The notes: a model not told the origin generated them from the letters alone. Positions 42,105 to 51,798 are shown, counted from the stretch's first letter. The stretch: DNA of 64,000 nt from Albidovulum denitrificans (GCF_002973535.1 NZ_PVEP01000001.1:558001-622000); one strand, 5' to 3'. Numbers and translations: made by a program.

Positions 42105-43015
42105 GGGTGGGATTGGCGCTATCCATCTATGGCGAGGAACACGCAATCCATTGCGCCGATCCGGCCCGCATCGGCTTCGCCATCGACGCGCTGGACCCGT
42201 TCTGGGGCGATCTGCGCGTGTCTGACGTCAAGGGGGCAACATGCCGTCGATACATGAAGTGGCGCGCCCGGTCTGATGGGACCATGCGCCGCGAACTTGG
42301 CGTGTTGCAGGCATCGCTCAACTACTGCGAGCGGGAAGGGCATCTGACCTCGGCACCGACAGTCACGTTGCCAGAAAAACCGGCCGCCAAGGAGCGCTGG
42401 CTGACGCGGACCGAGGTCTACTGGATGCTGCGCGCATCTCGTCGGCTGCGCATCGACGGCAAGCACCTTCGCAAGTTCATCATCGCCGGCCGCTATACCG
42501 GAACACGCAAAACCGCGCTCCTTAACCTGTCGATCGACATGCCGTCTGTATCTCATGGCTGGGTCGATACCGAGAGCGGCATCATGTACCGGATCGGCAG
42601 CGCTGCAAGGCGGTCGAAGAAGAAGCAGCCGACGGCACGGCTGCCGCGCCCGTTCCTATCTTACATTCGCCGATGGAAGGCGGCCGGGTGTCGGTGGGTC
42701 ATCGAGACCAACGAGGGCAATCGCGTCGCCAACGTCAGAAATGGGTGGGCCAACTGCGTTAAGATCGCCGAGGAGATGGCGGCAGCCGCAGCCGAGAAGG
42801 CCAGAGATCCCGCGCTTGCCATCGACCTGACCGGCGTAACGCCGCACGTCATGCGCCACACGGCAATCACCTGGGCGATGCAGAGCGGCGCAGACCATTG
42901 GGACGTCTCGGGCTTCTTTGGCGTCAGCCTGAAGACGCTCGAAGAGGTTTACGGACACCACCACCCAGACCACCAAGGATCTGCGGTGCGCGCGATGGAA
43001 CGGAGGTCCAGGTGA
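41912..43015 (+). CDS. Tyrosine integrase of the mini-element
   Basis: 367 aa. Catalytic residues of tyrosine recombinases: R in GRYTGTRKTALLNLS, HxxR in TPHVMRHTAITWAM, and Tyr in EEVYGHHHPDHQ. The N-terminal region (RVYERKRKDREPVWVIRDGA) is a basic strand-rich arm-binding part. It ends 88 nt from the tRNA-Arg att site that it must recognise. Confidence 0.95.
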   Translation: MPRPSKGARVYERKRKDREPVWVIRDGAFEKQTGARNRVEAETALAQYINGRGLPGSASAPEDMRVGLALSIYGEEHAIHCADPARIGFAIDALDPFWGDLRVSDVKGATCRRYMKWRARSDGTMRRELGVLQASLNYCEREGHLTSAPTVTLPEKPAAKERWLTRTEVYWMLRASRRLRIDGKHLRKFIIAGRYTGTRKTALLNLSIDMPSVSHGWVDTESGIMYRIGSAARRSKKKQPTARLPRPFLSYIRRWKAAGCRWVIETNEGNRVANVRNGWANCVKIAEEMAAAAAEKARDPALAIDLTGVTPHVMRHTAITWAMQSGADHWDVSGFFGVSLKTLEEVYGHHHPDHQGSAVRAMERRSR

Positions 43016-43103
43016 TTCACCCACAGGTTTTCGGGGCGCGCCCCAGAAACTCAAAGCACGCTAATTTTTTCGACCAAAAATGATGAGGTGAAACAGATGG
43101 TTA

Positions 43104-43180
<77 letters not shown>

Positions 43181-43321
43181 GTGCGCGCATCCCCATAGCA
43201 GCAGCCCCCCGGCTTCGCAAGGCGGTTTGCGCGGGAGGGAACCCGTTGCCCGTTTCGGCCGTTAGGAAGGGCAGGACGAAACCCGATCCCGCTGCGGATT
43301 TCTGACGCGGAGTGCATTGCC

Positions 43322-44410
43322 TTGTCGATTGCGGGCCTCATCACCCTGATCCTGACGGCGATCATCGCCCTGGCGACGGGCATCGCGCGCCTGCCGCTGG
43401 CCCATGGGTTTGCGCGCTATTTCGACTTTCCGCGGGTGCAGCTTCTGGTCCTCGCGCTCCCCGCCGCCCTTGGTCTTGTCACCTCCGGCCTGCCCGCCCC
43501 CTGGCGCTGGGGCGCGGGGATCGTGCTGGCCCTCGCGGTTGCCGATCAACTGGCCCATGTGCTGCGCTTCACGCCGCTTTGGCGCAAGCAATCGCTGGCC
43601 GCGCCGGACCCCGGCGACCCCGGTGCGCGGATCAGCGTGATGACCTGCAACGTCAAGATGTCGAACCGCGATTACGGGCGGCTGGCCCGGCTGGCGGCGC
43701 GGGTGAAGCCGGATATCCTGATCCTGATGGAGGTCGATGCGGGCTGGCTTGCCGGGCTGACGGAGCTGCGGCGCGCCTTCGACCACCATATCGACCATCC
43801 GCTGGGCAACAGCTATGGCATGGCGCTTTGGTCGCGGCTGCCGCTTTCATCGGTCACGGTGCGCGACCTGCTCGTCCCCGACGTGCCGTCGATCCGCACG
43901 ACGGTAGAACTGCGCGACGGGCGTAAGATCGCGCTTTTCGCGCTGCATCCCGAACCGCCGGTCCCCTTCCACCCGACCGAGGGGCGCGATGCCGAGATCG
44001 GGATGGTCGGCGTCGAGACCACGAAAACCGACCTGCCCGCCATCGTCGCGGGCGACCTCAACGATGTCGCGTGGAGCCGCACGACACGACGGTTTCAACG
44101 CCTCTCCGGCCTTCTCGATCCGCGCGTCGGGCGGGGGTTTTACAGCAGCTTCGACGCGCGGTTCGTCTTCCTGCGCTGGCCGCTGGACCACCTTTTTCAC
44201 GACGCGCGGTTCCGGGTCGTCGATCTGCAACGGCTGGACACTGTCGGGTCGGACCATTTCCCGATGTATTTCGCGCTGGAGCTGAACGGCAAGCCCGCGC
44301 AGGGCGAAAAGATCGGGGACGCGACCGCCGACGACCACGCCGAACTGCGCCGGATGCGTGACCGCGAGGCGGCGCGCGACCGCCGCCCCGTCGGGGAGGA
44401 TTGGGAATGA
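43322..44410 (+). CDS. Membrane-anchored endonuclease/exonuclease/phosphatase family protein
   Basis: 362 aa from a TTG at 43322 with GGAG upstream; no ATG fits. Three N-terminal hydrophobic segments (residues ~3-20, ~38-58, ~63-80) are followed by the EEP catalytic domain: MTCNVKMSNRDYG, LILMEVDAGW (catalytic Glu), VAGDLNDVAWSRT (Asp-x-Asn) and VGSDHFPMYFAL (Asp-His). Substrate unknown; DNA- or phosphoester-cleaving activity is likely on the periplasmic side. C-terminal tail is charged. Confidence 0.85.
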   Translation: MSIAGLITLILTAIIALATGIARLPLAHGFARYFDFPRVQLLVLALPAALGLVTSGLPAPWRWGAGIVLALAVADQLAHVLRFTPLWRKQSLAAPDPGDPGARISVMTCNVKMSNRDYGRLARLAARVKPDILILMEVDAGWLAGLTELRRAFDHHIDHPLGNSYGMALWSRLPLSSVTVRDLLVPDVPSIRTTVELRDGRKIALFALHPEPPVPFHPTEGRDAEIGMVGVETTKTDLPAIVAGDLNDVAWSRTTRRFQRLSGLLDPRVGRGFYSSFDARFVFLRWPLDHLFHDARFRVVDLQRLDTVGSDHFPMYFALELNGKPAQGEKIGDATADDHAELRRMRDREAARDRRPVGEDWE

Positions 44411-44420
44411 CCGCCCCGGT

Positions 44421-45095
44421 TCAGCCTTTCGCCCGCAGTTCCGGGTGCAGCCGCCCCGGCTCCTCCGTCTCAAGATAGGCTTCCTGCTCTGGCGTCAGGT
44501 CGACCCGGTCAAAGCCCGTCAGCATCGGGCGGACATGGGCGCGGAACCCATGCCCGATCGTCAGCAGGTAGACATGGATGACGACAAAGGCCGCGACCGC
44601 GAAACCGGCGAGGATATGCAGGTTGGCCACCAGCCACAGCCATTGGTCGCCGCTGTCCAGATGCGACCAGAGCCCGTGCAGCAGATAGGCCAGCCCGGTG
44701 ATCCAGATGGCCGGCAAAAGCACCATCTTCAGCGCGAAATAGGCGAAGGCCTGAAGCGGGTTCAGCCGTCGGCCAAGGCGCTTGTGATAGGGATGTTCCT
44801 GCCCCCGGAAAACACCCCAGGCATAGTAGCGCGCCACCTCGACGAACCCGTCGAGCGAGGGGATGAACTGCCGCCAGGCCCCCGTCGTCATCAGCCAGAA
44901 GACGACAAAGGCCCAAAGCACCAGCAGCGCCAGCGCGACGACGGTGTGGACCATGACCGCAAGCCCGAAGGGCAGCACGGAATGCAGCCCCATGATCCGC
45001 GCGCCGGTAAAGAGCAGGATCGCGATCGAGGCGACCTGGCTCCAGTGCCAGAGACGGTTGAAGCGCGAATAAACCTTGACCAGACGCTCAGTCAT
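44421..45095 (-). CDS. Cytochrome b/b6 (cytochrome b561-type) membrane subunit
   Basis: 224 aa with four transmembrane helices and heme-ligand histidines: RLWHWSQVASIAILLFTGAR, VMVHTVVALALLVLWA, and NLHILAGFAVAAFVVIHVYL. It overlaps the octaheme cytochrome gene by 8 nt, so it probably exchanges electrons between the quinone pool and that cytochrome in the inner membrane. Confidence 0.9.
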   Translation of the reverse strand: MTERLVKVYSRFNRLWHWSQVASIAILLFTGARIMGLHSVLPFGLAVMVHTVVALALLVLWAFVVFWLMTTGAWRQFIPSLDGFVEVARYYAWGVFRGQEHPYHKRLGRRLNPLQAFAYFALKMVLLPAIWITGLAYLLHGLWSHLDSGDQWLWLVANLHILAGFAVAAFVVIHVYLLTIGHGFRAHVRPMLTGFDRVDLTPEQEAYLETEEPGRLHPELRAKG

Positions 45096-46722
45096 GATCC
45101 CCTCCCCGGCCCGTCACCAGACGCAGACCGCCATGCACCGCGACGCCAAGCGCCACCAGCGCGAACAGCGCCATCCCAAGCTTGCCGCCCAGCGTCAGCT
45201 TGGCGCCCGGCATATAGACGCCCGCCAGCGCCGTCAGCCGTCCGTCGCGCGCATGGCAGGCATCGCATTTCAGCGCGTCCTCCCCCGGCGCGACCATATG
45301 GGTGATGGGCCAGTACATGTAGGTATCGACGAAGCCATAGCTTCCCGAATAGGGCTTGCCCGCATAGCGCATCCCGGCCTCGATGGATTTCGACCAGTCG
45401 AAATTGGTCCAGAAGGCGGTGTCGGTCTCTGGCCCGTAGACCTGATTATAGACCAGCGTCAGGTTTTCGGTGTCATAGGCCTGCCGCCCGACCATCCGCT
45501 TGAAGGGCCAGATCCGGCTGGTGCCGTCGTCGGGGCTGCCGGACAGGCGGTTGACCTCGACCACCTGCTCCGGGTCGATGACCTCATCCGACAGGGTGTA
45601 TTCGACCTGCCCGTCGAACCAGGCGTAATGCGGCACGACATTCTCGCCCCATTCGAAATTGCCCTTGGTGGACAGGTAGGTGTGAAGCGCCTTGCCGTCG
45701 GACTGGGTAAAGGCCGCTTCGTGATAGGGCTTGCCATCCTTCAGTTTCCCGGCCGTGGACCAGTCCCAGACCGTCTTGGTCGCCACTCCGCCGCGCGCGA
45801 ATTCGGGGATATGACAGGTCTGGCAGGCCACCCGGTCGGTATGGTCGTTCAGCTTCATCCCGATCAGGCTGGCGCCGTGCGGGCTGTCGCTGTGGCAGCT
45901 TTCGCAACTGGCCACGTCGCGGCGCATTCCCGGCAGGCCGGTGCCGCCAAGGTCATGCGCGTTCACCGCATAGCGCGACCCCGCGACCTTGTGTTCGCTG
46001 CTCAGGTGGCAGGTCTCGCAGGTGAAGTTCAGCCCGTCGCTGGCCATGTGGACATCGACATCGCGCGTCGCCGCGATCAGGGCCGAGCTCAGGTCGCCAT
46101 GTTTCACATTGTCGCCGCCGCCGCCGTTGAAATGGCACTGGCCGCAGTTTTCCCGTTGCGGCACCCCGACCGACATCGCCGCCTTGGACAGATCGACCGG
46201 CGTCGCCAGCGCCCCGGTGATGGTCTTGGCCCCCTCCGGCACGGGCGAGAGCGGCGGGTTGCCCGCCTGATTGTCAAGCTTGGAATAAAGCGCCGTATCG
46301 GCATGGCAGACAAGGCAATCGACCCGCGTCGGATCGGCGGGGGCCGAGACGCGGGTGTCGGTCCAGCCATAGCCGGTATGGCAGGAGGTGCAGCGCGTCT
46401 CATTGCTGGCGGTATTGCCGCAAAAGGCGTTGATGACGTTCTTCTTGCCCAGCGACTGCCCCGTCGCGGGATGGGTATAGTCCCAGTTCCAGTGCAGCGT
46501 GTGCATGACCTGATCGGACGCCTCGGTATGGCATTTCAGGCAGGCCCTGGTAACCTCGGGACCCGAAGCGAAATCCTGTTTGAGGATCTCGAACTTGGTA
46601 TGATCGGCGGTACTGCCCTTGCCCGGCACGGCCGGTGGGTCAGCGCCCACCTCCTGCGCCAGCGTGGGCGTGGCCAGGAAGATCGCAACCGAAAAGAGCG
46701 CGCAAAAATATGCCCGTGACAC
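45088..46722 (-). CDS. Octaheme c-type cytochrome (tetrathionate reductase family)
   Basis: 544 aa from a GTG at 46722 with GGAGG upstream; an ATG at 46758 lacks support. The signal peptide is SRAYFCALFSVAIFLATPTL plus AQ. Exactly eight CxxCH heme motifs are seen: CLKCH, CTSCH, CLVCH, CGQCH, CETCH, CESCH, CQTCH, CDACH. A C-terminal helix (KLGMALFALVALGVAVHGGL) anchors it to the membrane. Family members reduce tetrathionate, nitrite or hydroxylamine in vitro; the natural substrate here is unknown. Confidence 0.93.
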   Translation of the reverse strand: MSRAYFCALFSVAIFLATPTLAQEVGADPPAVPGKGSTADHTKFEILKQDFASGPEVTRACLKCHTEASDQVMHTLHWNWDYTHPATGQSLGKKNVINAFCGNTASNETRCTSCHTGYGWTDTRVSAPADPTRVDCLVCHADTALYSKLDNQAGNPPLSPVPEGAKTITGALATPVDLSKAAMSVGVPQRENCGQCHFNGGGGDNVKHGDLSSALIAATRDVDVHMASDGLNFTCETCHLSSEHKVAGSRYAVNAHDLGGTGLPGMRRDVASCESCHSDSPHGASLIGMKLNDHTDRVACQTCHIPEFARGGVATKTVWDWSTAGKLKDGKPYHEAAFTQSDGKALHTYLSTKGNFEWGENVVPHYAWFDGQVEYTLSDEVIDPEQVVEVNRLSGSPDDGTSRIWPFKRMVGRQAYDTENLTLVYNQVYGPETDTAFWTNFDWSKSIEAGMRYAGKPYSGSYGFVDTYMYWPITHMVAPGEDALKCDACHARDGRLTALAGVYMPGAKLTLGGKLGMALFALVALGVAVHGGLRLVTGRGGDHD

Positions 46723-46853
46723 CAATTCCTCCCCTGCGGCCTTCGGGGGCCGCCTCACTATTTTGCGCGTTTAAAATTCAGCTTATTGAATGATTCTAAT
46801 TCCACCAACAGCGGCCGGTGGGGCATCTTGTCGCGGGAAACGGGCGCCTTATC

Positions 46854-48074
46854 TCAGGCAAACAGCTCGTGGCAGAGCTCCAGCGCCTCGACCAGCGCGT
46901 CGACCTCACCCGTGGTGTTGTAAAGCCCGAACGAGGCGCGGCAGGTCGCCGTCACGCCCAGATGTTCCAGAAGCGGCATGGCGCAATGGGTGCCGGCGCG
47001 CACCGCGATGCCCTTCTGGTCCAGCACGGTCGAGATGTCATGCGCATGGGCCGGCCCGTCAAGCGTGAAGGAAAAGATCGCCCCCTTGCCCGGCGCGTCA
47101 CCCTGCACGTTCAGCCAGTTGAGGCCGCGAAAGCGCTCGCGCGCATAGTCGCGCAGGGCGGCCTCATGCGCCGCGACATTCTCCATCCCCAGCGCCATCA
47201 GGTAGTCCAGCGCCACGCCCATGCCGATCTGCTGGACGATGCCCGGTGTTCCGGCCTCGAACTTCATCGGCGGGTCGTTATAGGTGACCGCGTCGCGGGT
47301 CACGTCACGGATCATGTCGCCGCCGCCAAGGAAGGGGCGCATTTCCTTCATCCGGTCCTTCGCAATCCAGATCGCGCCGGACCCGGACGGGCCGTAAAGC
47401 TTGTGGCCCGTGATGGCGTAGAAATCGCAGCCGATGTCCGGCACCGAGACCGGCCGGTGAACCGCGCCTTGCGAGCCATCGACCAGAACCGGCACGCCCC
47501 TTTCCCTCGCGCCCCGGCAGATGGCGGCCACATCCACGAGCGTCCCGGTGACGTTCGACATCTGCGTGACGGCGACGAGCCTTGTCCTTGGCCCGATGGC
47601 GTCGATCACCTTCTGCGGGTCCAGCGACCCGTCCGCCTCAGGCTCTACCCATTTCAGGACCACCCCCTGCCGTTCGCGCAGGAAATGCCAGGGGACGATA
47701 TTGGCGTGATGTTCAAGCACCGACAGAACGATTTCATCCCCCGCCTCCATCCGGGGCGCGGCCCAGGCGTAGGAGACAAGGTTGATCCCCTCGGTCGTGC
47801 CGGTGGTAAACACGATCTCATCCGGGTCGGGCGCGCCCAGAAAGCGCGCGACGATGGCGCGGACGCCTTCGTATTTCTCCGTCGCCACCGTCGAAAGGTA
47901 GTGCAACCCCCGGTGGACGTTGGAATATTCCTCTTCATAGGCCTTCGTCATGGCGTCGATGACCACGCGCGGCTTCTGCGCCGAGGCGCCGTTGTCAAGG
48001 TAGACCAGCGGGCGGTTGTTGACGCGGCGGCCCAGGATCGGGAAATCGGCGCGGATCTTTTGAACGTCGTACAT
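46854..48074 (-). CDS. sufS: Cysteine desulfurase SufS
   Basis: 406 aa from the ATG at 48074. PLP Lys in AITGHKLYGPSGSG, catalytic Cys in VRAGTHCAMPLLEHLGV, and DNGASAQKP at the start identify a group II (SufS/CsdA) enzyme. It takes sulfur from cysteine for the SufBCD scaffold. Last gene of the suf operon; the usual partner SufE or SufU is not seen in the window. Confidence 0.95.
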   Translation of the reverse strand: MYDVQKIRADFPILGRRVNNRPLVYLDNGASAQKPRVVIDAMTKAYEEEYSNVHRGLHYLSTVATEKYEGVRAIVARFLGAPDPDEIVFTTGTTEGINLVSYAWAAPRMEAGDEIVLSVLEHHANIVPWHFLRERQGVVLKWVEPEADGSLDPQKVIDAIGPRTRLVAVTQMSNVTGTLVDVAAICRGARERGVPVLVDGSQGAVHRPVSVPDIGCDFYAITGHKLYGPSGSGAIWIAKDRMKEMRPFLGGGDMIRDVTRDAVTYNDPPMKFEAGTPGIVQQIGMGVALDYLMALGMENVAAHEAALRDYARERFRGLNWLNVQGDAPGKGAIFSFTLDGPAHAHDISTVLDQKGIAVRAGTHCAMPLLEHLGVTATCRASFGLYNTTGEVDALVEALELCHELFA

Positions 48075-48075
48075 G

Positions 48076-48660
48076 TCAGGGTCCGGTCGGCTGCGGCACC
48101 AGCCCGAGGATACCGGCCACGATCGCCACAAGGACGACCACGGCGACAAACCCCGCGACAAGCGCCAGAAGGACGCGGCCAAGTGCTGCGATACCGTGCA
48201 GCGCCGCTGTGAAGTGAACCATCAACCACAGGAAAAGCACCAGCGAGGCCATGGAGATCAGCGCCGACAAGGGCGGCAGGATCACCAGCGCCACGAGCTG
48301 AAGCGCCTGCGCGATGGCCATGACCAGCTCAAGCCAGGACACCAGCAGCAGCGCATCGGCAAACCGCCCCTGCCCGCCCTGCACCCGGCCCGCCACGGTC
48401 ACCACGACCGACAGCAGCAGGATGGAGACGACTTGCACCGGCAGGCCGAACCAGGGATCGGCCAGGGCGGTGAAGATCGACGGCTCCGTCTCGGGCGAGA
48501 TCAGGACCGCCAGCATCAGCCCGATCATCGACAGGATCGCGGCCAGCAGGGCGGCCATCCAGCGCACCGACATCGGCACATCCTGCGCGATCAGCCAGCG
48601 GGCCGTGGCCTGCGGGTCGCGCAGCGTCTGGATCAGGATCGTGGCCGCTGGCCCTGCCAT
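48076..48660 (-). CDS. YIP1 family membrane protein
   Basis: 194 aa with about five transmembrane helices (WMAALLAAILSMIGLMLAVL, VVSILLLSVVVTVAGRV, VLLALVAGFVAVVVLVAIVA). Layout matches bacterial Yip1-like proteins. The start overlaps the previous stop by one base. A second YIP1-like gene precedes it, both embedded in the suf operon. Function unknown. Confidence 0.75.
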   Translation of the reverse strand: MAGPAATILIQTLRDPQATARWLIAQDVPMSVRWMAALLAAILSMIGLMLAVLISPETEPSIFTALADPWFGLPVQVVSILLLSVVVTVAGRVQGGQGRFADALLLVSWLELVMAIAQALQLVALVILPPLSALISMASLVLFLWLMVHFTAALHGIAALGRVLLALVAGFVAVVVLVAIVAGILGLVPQPTGP

Positions 48661-49148
48661 CAGGCGACCTTTCCGAATTCCGCGATCTTCAGGCCGGTCG
48701 CCCAGAACATCAGAAAGACGGCAAAGACCGCCACCCCGGTCAGCGTCAGCGCCGTCCCCGGCCCGACAAAGGCCGAGACAAGGCCCTGAAGCAGCATCAG
48801 CGGCGTGATCGCCAGCAACGCCCAGAACAGCACCACGCGGGCCTCGAAATAGCTGCCCCGCCCGCCAAAGGCGCGCAGGACCAGATGCGACAGCGCCGCG
48901 AGGCCGTAGAAAAGCGGGATCGCGGCAAGGACGGCAAGGAAGGCCGCCATCATCCGCTGCGCCATCGGCACCTCCGGTTGCAGGAAGGCCGCGCGCGACA
49001 TGCCCGGCCATTGCGCGATATGGATCACGATCACCGCCGCCAGCAGATAGGCCAGCGCGCGCGCCTCATGCCGCTCGCCCGCCAGAACCTCGCGCATCAC
49101 CCGGCCGGGCGCGCGGTAGGTGGCGATGATCTGATCGGTGACCGCCAT
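48660..49148 (-). CDS. YIP1 family membrane protein
   Basis: 162 aa with four hydrophobic segments (AYLLAAVIVIHIAQWPG, MAAFLAVLAAIPLFYGLAAL, FWALLAITPLMLLQGLVSAF, LTGVAVFAVFLMFWATGLKI). It overlaps sufD by one to three bases. Its role in Fe-S assembly, if any, is unknown. Confidence 0.75.
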   Translation of the reverse strand: MAVTDQIIATYRAPGRVMREVLAGERHEARALAYLLAAVIVIHIAQWPGMSRAAFLQPEVPMAQRMMAAFLAVLAAIPLFYGLAALSHLVLRAFGGRGSYFEARVVLFWALLAITPLMLLQGLVSAFVGPGTALTLTGVAVFAVFLMFWATGLKIAEFGKVA

Positions 49149-50449
49149 CAGTGCTTCCTGCGCGCCAGCCAGCCTTCGATCCGGGCCACGATGTCTTCGG
49201 CCAGCCCCTCATCCTCGATCTCGGCGATGGCATCGGCGACGAAGGAGAGGACCAGCAGCGCTGTCGCATCCTCTTTCGGCACCCCGCGCGAGCGCAGGTA
49301 GAAAAGCGCCGTTTCGTCAATCGCCCCGGTGGTGGACCCGTGGGAGCATTGGACATCGTCGGCATAGATCTCAAGCTCGGGCTTGGCGAGGAACTGGCTG
49401 TCCTCATCCAGAAGCAGGGACTGGCTGATCTGATAGCCATCGGTCTTCTGCGCGCCGGGCCGGACCAGAATCTTGCCCTGGAAGATGCCTTGCCCGCCGT
49501 TCTTCAGAACCTTCTTGAAGACCTGACGGCTTTCGCAGCCGACGGCGCCATGGTCGATAAAGATCGTGTCGTCGTGATGGTAAGGCCCGTCCGCCCCATC
49601 CCCCAGCGCGACCCCGGCGATATGGGCCACCGCCCCGTCGCCCGCGATGCGCAACACCGCCTCATTCCGGGTCATCCTGCCATTCGCGGTCAGTGTGAAG
49701 GATTTCAGCATCGCGCCTTCGGCGATCCGCGCGAAAAGATGGGTGATCATCTGCCGTTCCAGCGCACGGCCCTGCGGGCGCAGGTGATGCAGCCGCGCGC
49801 CTTCGGCCAGATCGACCTCTGTCACGACGTTCGACCGCGCGCCGGGCGTTCCGGTCTCAAGCACGGTCAGGTCCGCGCCGGGTTCAAGCCGGATGACATG
49901 GTGCAACACCACATCGGCCGTTTCCGAGCTTTGGCGGTAGGAGATATGCAGCGGCTTTTCCGCCTTTCCGGTGACGCGCAGCAGCACGCCATCGGTCGCG
50001 GCGGCGGTGTTCAGCGCCGCGAAGGGGCGTTCGACGGGCGTGTGACCCTCCCCCTCAAGCGCACCGTAAAGCGCCTTGGCCCAGTGGATGTCGGCGCGGT
50101 CGGCCTCGGCCAGGCGCGCGATCTCAACCCCCGCCAGCGCCGGATCGTCCGAGGCTTCGGCATCGAAGACGCCATCGACGAAGACCAGACGCACCTTGTC
50201 GCGGCCCTCGAAGATCGGCCTGTCGACGCGGAAGGCCGCGCCGCCCTGCGGCCGGGGCGCGTTGAAGGCCGATGGATCGGTCCAGCGCCAGTATTCGTCG
50301 CGCCGCGTCGGCAGCCCCATTTCGGCCAGCCGCGCCAGCGCCGCCGCGCGGGCGGGTGCGGTGAACCCGCCCTTCGGCGCGTCAAGCGCCGCGATCCGCG
50401 CTTCGGTCGCCTCGACCCGCGCGGCCATGTTCCGTTTCGGCGCCGCCAT
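49148..50449 (-). CDS. sufD: Fe-S cluster assembly protein SufD
   Basis: 433 aa. SufBD-family beta-helix with C-terminal conserved region LEIYADDVQCSHGSTTGAID, then ETALFYLRSRGVPKEDA, which carries the His and Cys region used with SufB in cluster assembly. Forms the SufBC2D scaffold. Start and stop overlap its neighbours sufC and the YIP1 gene. Confidence 0.95.
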   Translation of the reverse strand: MAAPKRNMAARVEATEARIAALDAPKGGFTAPARAAALARLAEMGLPTRRDEYWRWTDPSAFNAPRPQGGAAFRVDRPIFEGRDKVRLVFVDGVFDAEASDDPALAGVEIARLAEADRADIHWAKALYGALEGEGHTPVERPFAALNTAAATDGVLLRVTGKAEKPLHISYRQSSETADVVLHHVIRLEPGADLTVLETGTPGARSNVVTEVDLAEGARLHHLRPQGRALERQMITHLFARIAEGAMLKSFTLTANGRMTRNEAVLRIAGDGAVAHIAGVALGDGADGPYHHDDTIFIDHGAVGCESRQVFKKVLKNGGQGIFQGKILVRPGAQKTDGYQISQSLLLDEDSQFLAKPELEIYADDVQCSHGSTTGAIDETALFYLRSRGVPKEDATALLVLSFVADAIAEIEDEGLAEDIVARIEGWLARRKH

Positions 50450-51204
50450 CAGGCCGTCTCCCCCAGAATATCGGAATAGCCTTCCTTTTCGACCTCAAGC
50501 GCAAGCTCCGGCCCGCCGGTCTTCACGATACGGCCAGCGGCCATGATGTGAACGACATCGGGCTGGATATGGTCCAGAAGCCGCTGGTAGTGGGTGATGA
50601 CCAGAAAGGCGCGGCCAGCGTCGCGCAGCGCGTTCACGCCATCCGCCACCAGCTTCATCGCATCGACGTCAAGGCCGGAATCCGTCTCGTCCAGGATGCA
50701 CATCGTCGGCTCAAGCACCGCCATTTGCAGGATTTCGTTGCGCTTCTTCTCACCGCCCGAAAAGCCCATGTTGACGGGCCGTTTAAGCATGTCGGCGTCG
50801 ATCTTCAGCGTCTTGGCCTTTTCACGGACGAGTTTCAGGAAATCGCCCGCGCTGATCTCCTCCTCACCACGCGCCTTGCGCTGTGCGTTCAGCGCCGTGC
50901 GCAGGAAGGTCATGTTGCCGACACCGGGAATTTCCACCGGATACTGGAAGGCCAGGAACAGACCCGCCGCCGCGCGTTCTTCCGGCTCCATCTCCAGCAG
51001 GTCGCGGCCATCAAGCGTCGCGCTGCCGCCGGTGACCTCATAACCGTCGCGCCCGGCCAGCACATAGGACATGGTCGACTTGCCCGACCCGTTCGGCCCC
51101 ATGATCGCATGGACCTTGCCGGCCTCGACGGTCAGGTCGAGCCCCTTGAGGATCTGCTTGTCCTCGTCTTGCAGACGCACCTGAAGGTTCTTGATTTCAA
51201 GCAT
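50449..51204 (-). CDS. sufC: Fe-S cluster assembly ATPase SufC
   Basis: 251 aa from the ATG at 51204; the upstream open frame is not needed. ABC ATPase with Walker A GPNGSGKST, signature MGFSGGEKKRNEI, Walker B MCILDETDSGLDVDA and switch His in LVITHYQRLL. Drives conformational changes of SufBD during cluster assembly. Confidence 0.97.
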   Translation of the reverse strand: MLEIKNLQVRLQDEDKQILKGLDLTVEAGKVHAIMGPNGSGKSTMSYVLAGRDGYEVTGGSATLDGRDLLEMEPEERAAAGLFLAFQYPVEIPGVGNMTFLRTALNAQRKARGEEEISAGDFLKLVREKAKTLKIDADMLKRPVNMGFSGGEKKRNEILQMAVLEPTMCILDETDSGLDVDAMKLVADGVNALRDAGRAFLVITHYQRLLDHIQPDVVHIMAAGRIVKTGGPELALEVEKEGYSDILGETA

Positions 51205-51282
51205 GGTTTTCCCTCGCAAAATGGATCGGGCGGCCTGCGGGCGCATGGCCCGGGCCGCCGGTCGGTCGGTTGGATGGTGGTG

Positions 51283-51798
51283 TCAGCCCTGCGGCGTGAT
51301 GCGGTAGTCCTTGCCCTGTTCGGCCATCTGCGCGGCATAGTCCGCCGAGAAGATGTTCGACCAAAGCTCCGGCGCGTTCGATGCCACGGCCGCCTCGCCG
51401 TAATGCATCACGATGCAGCCGATCAGCAGGGCGGCGACGCGCTGCTTGGTGAAGAGGTGCAAAAGCGCCATCATCAGCCCCGCCAGCACGAAGGCAAACA
51501 GGATCATGCCGCGCGTCTCCAGATCGTAGAACGCCTTGGGCAGCCCTTCGATATGGGACATCTGGAAGTAGAGAACGCGCCCCAGCAGCACCGAGGACAT
51601 GCCGCAGATGAAGGCGATCACGACCATCATCTTTTCGGCGAAGGTGCGCTTGGGTTTTTTCGGCTTGTCGCCGAACTTGCGCTTGTAGGCCTTGTGCGTG
51701 GCCTTGCCCAACACATCGGCATGTTCGAACTGATGGCCGCTCTGGATCCGCTGCAAGCGCGACTGAAATGCCGATTTCTGATCCAAGGTCGCAATCAT
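51283..51798 (-). CDS. Hypothetical membrane protein in the suf operon
   Basis: 171 aa from the ATG at 51798 (an ATG at 51840 is the alternative). The basic N-terminus (KATHKAYKRKFGDKPKKPKR) is cytoplasmic. Then three transmembrane segments: MMVVIAFICGMSSVLLGRVL, MILFAFVLAGLMMALLHLF and VAALLIGCIVMHYG. No family recognised. The 213 nt before it hold no clear gene. Confidence 0.65.
   Translation of the reverse strand: MIATLDQKSAFQSRLQRIQSGHQFEHADVLGKATHKAYKRKFGDKPKKPKRTFAEKMMVVIAFICGMSSVLLGRVLYFQMSHIEGLPKAFYDLETRGMILFAFVLAGLMMALLHLFTKQRVAALLIGCIVMHYGEAAVASNAPELWSNIFSADYAAQMAEQGKDYRITPQG

Noticed and set aside
46723-46853. ATTCA-GCTTAT-TGAAT inverted repeat upstream of the octaheme cytochrome as an FNR box
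   Set aside because: It does not fit TTGAT-N4-ATCAA; arms are short and the spacing differs, so an oxygen-regulator site cannot be claimed.
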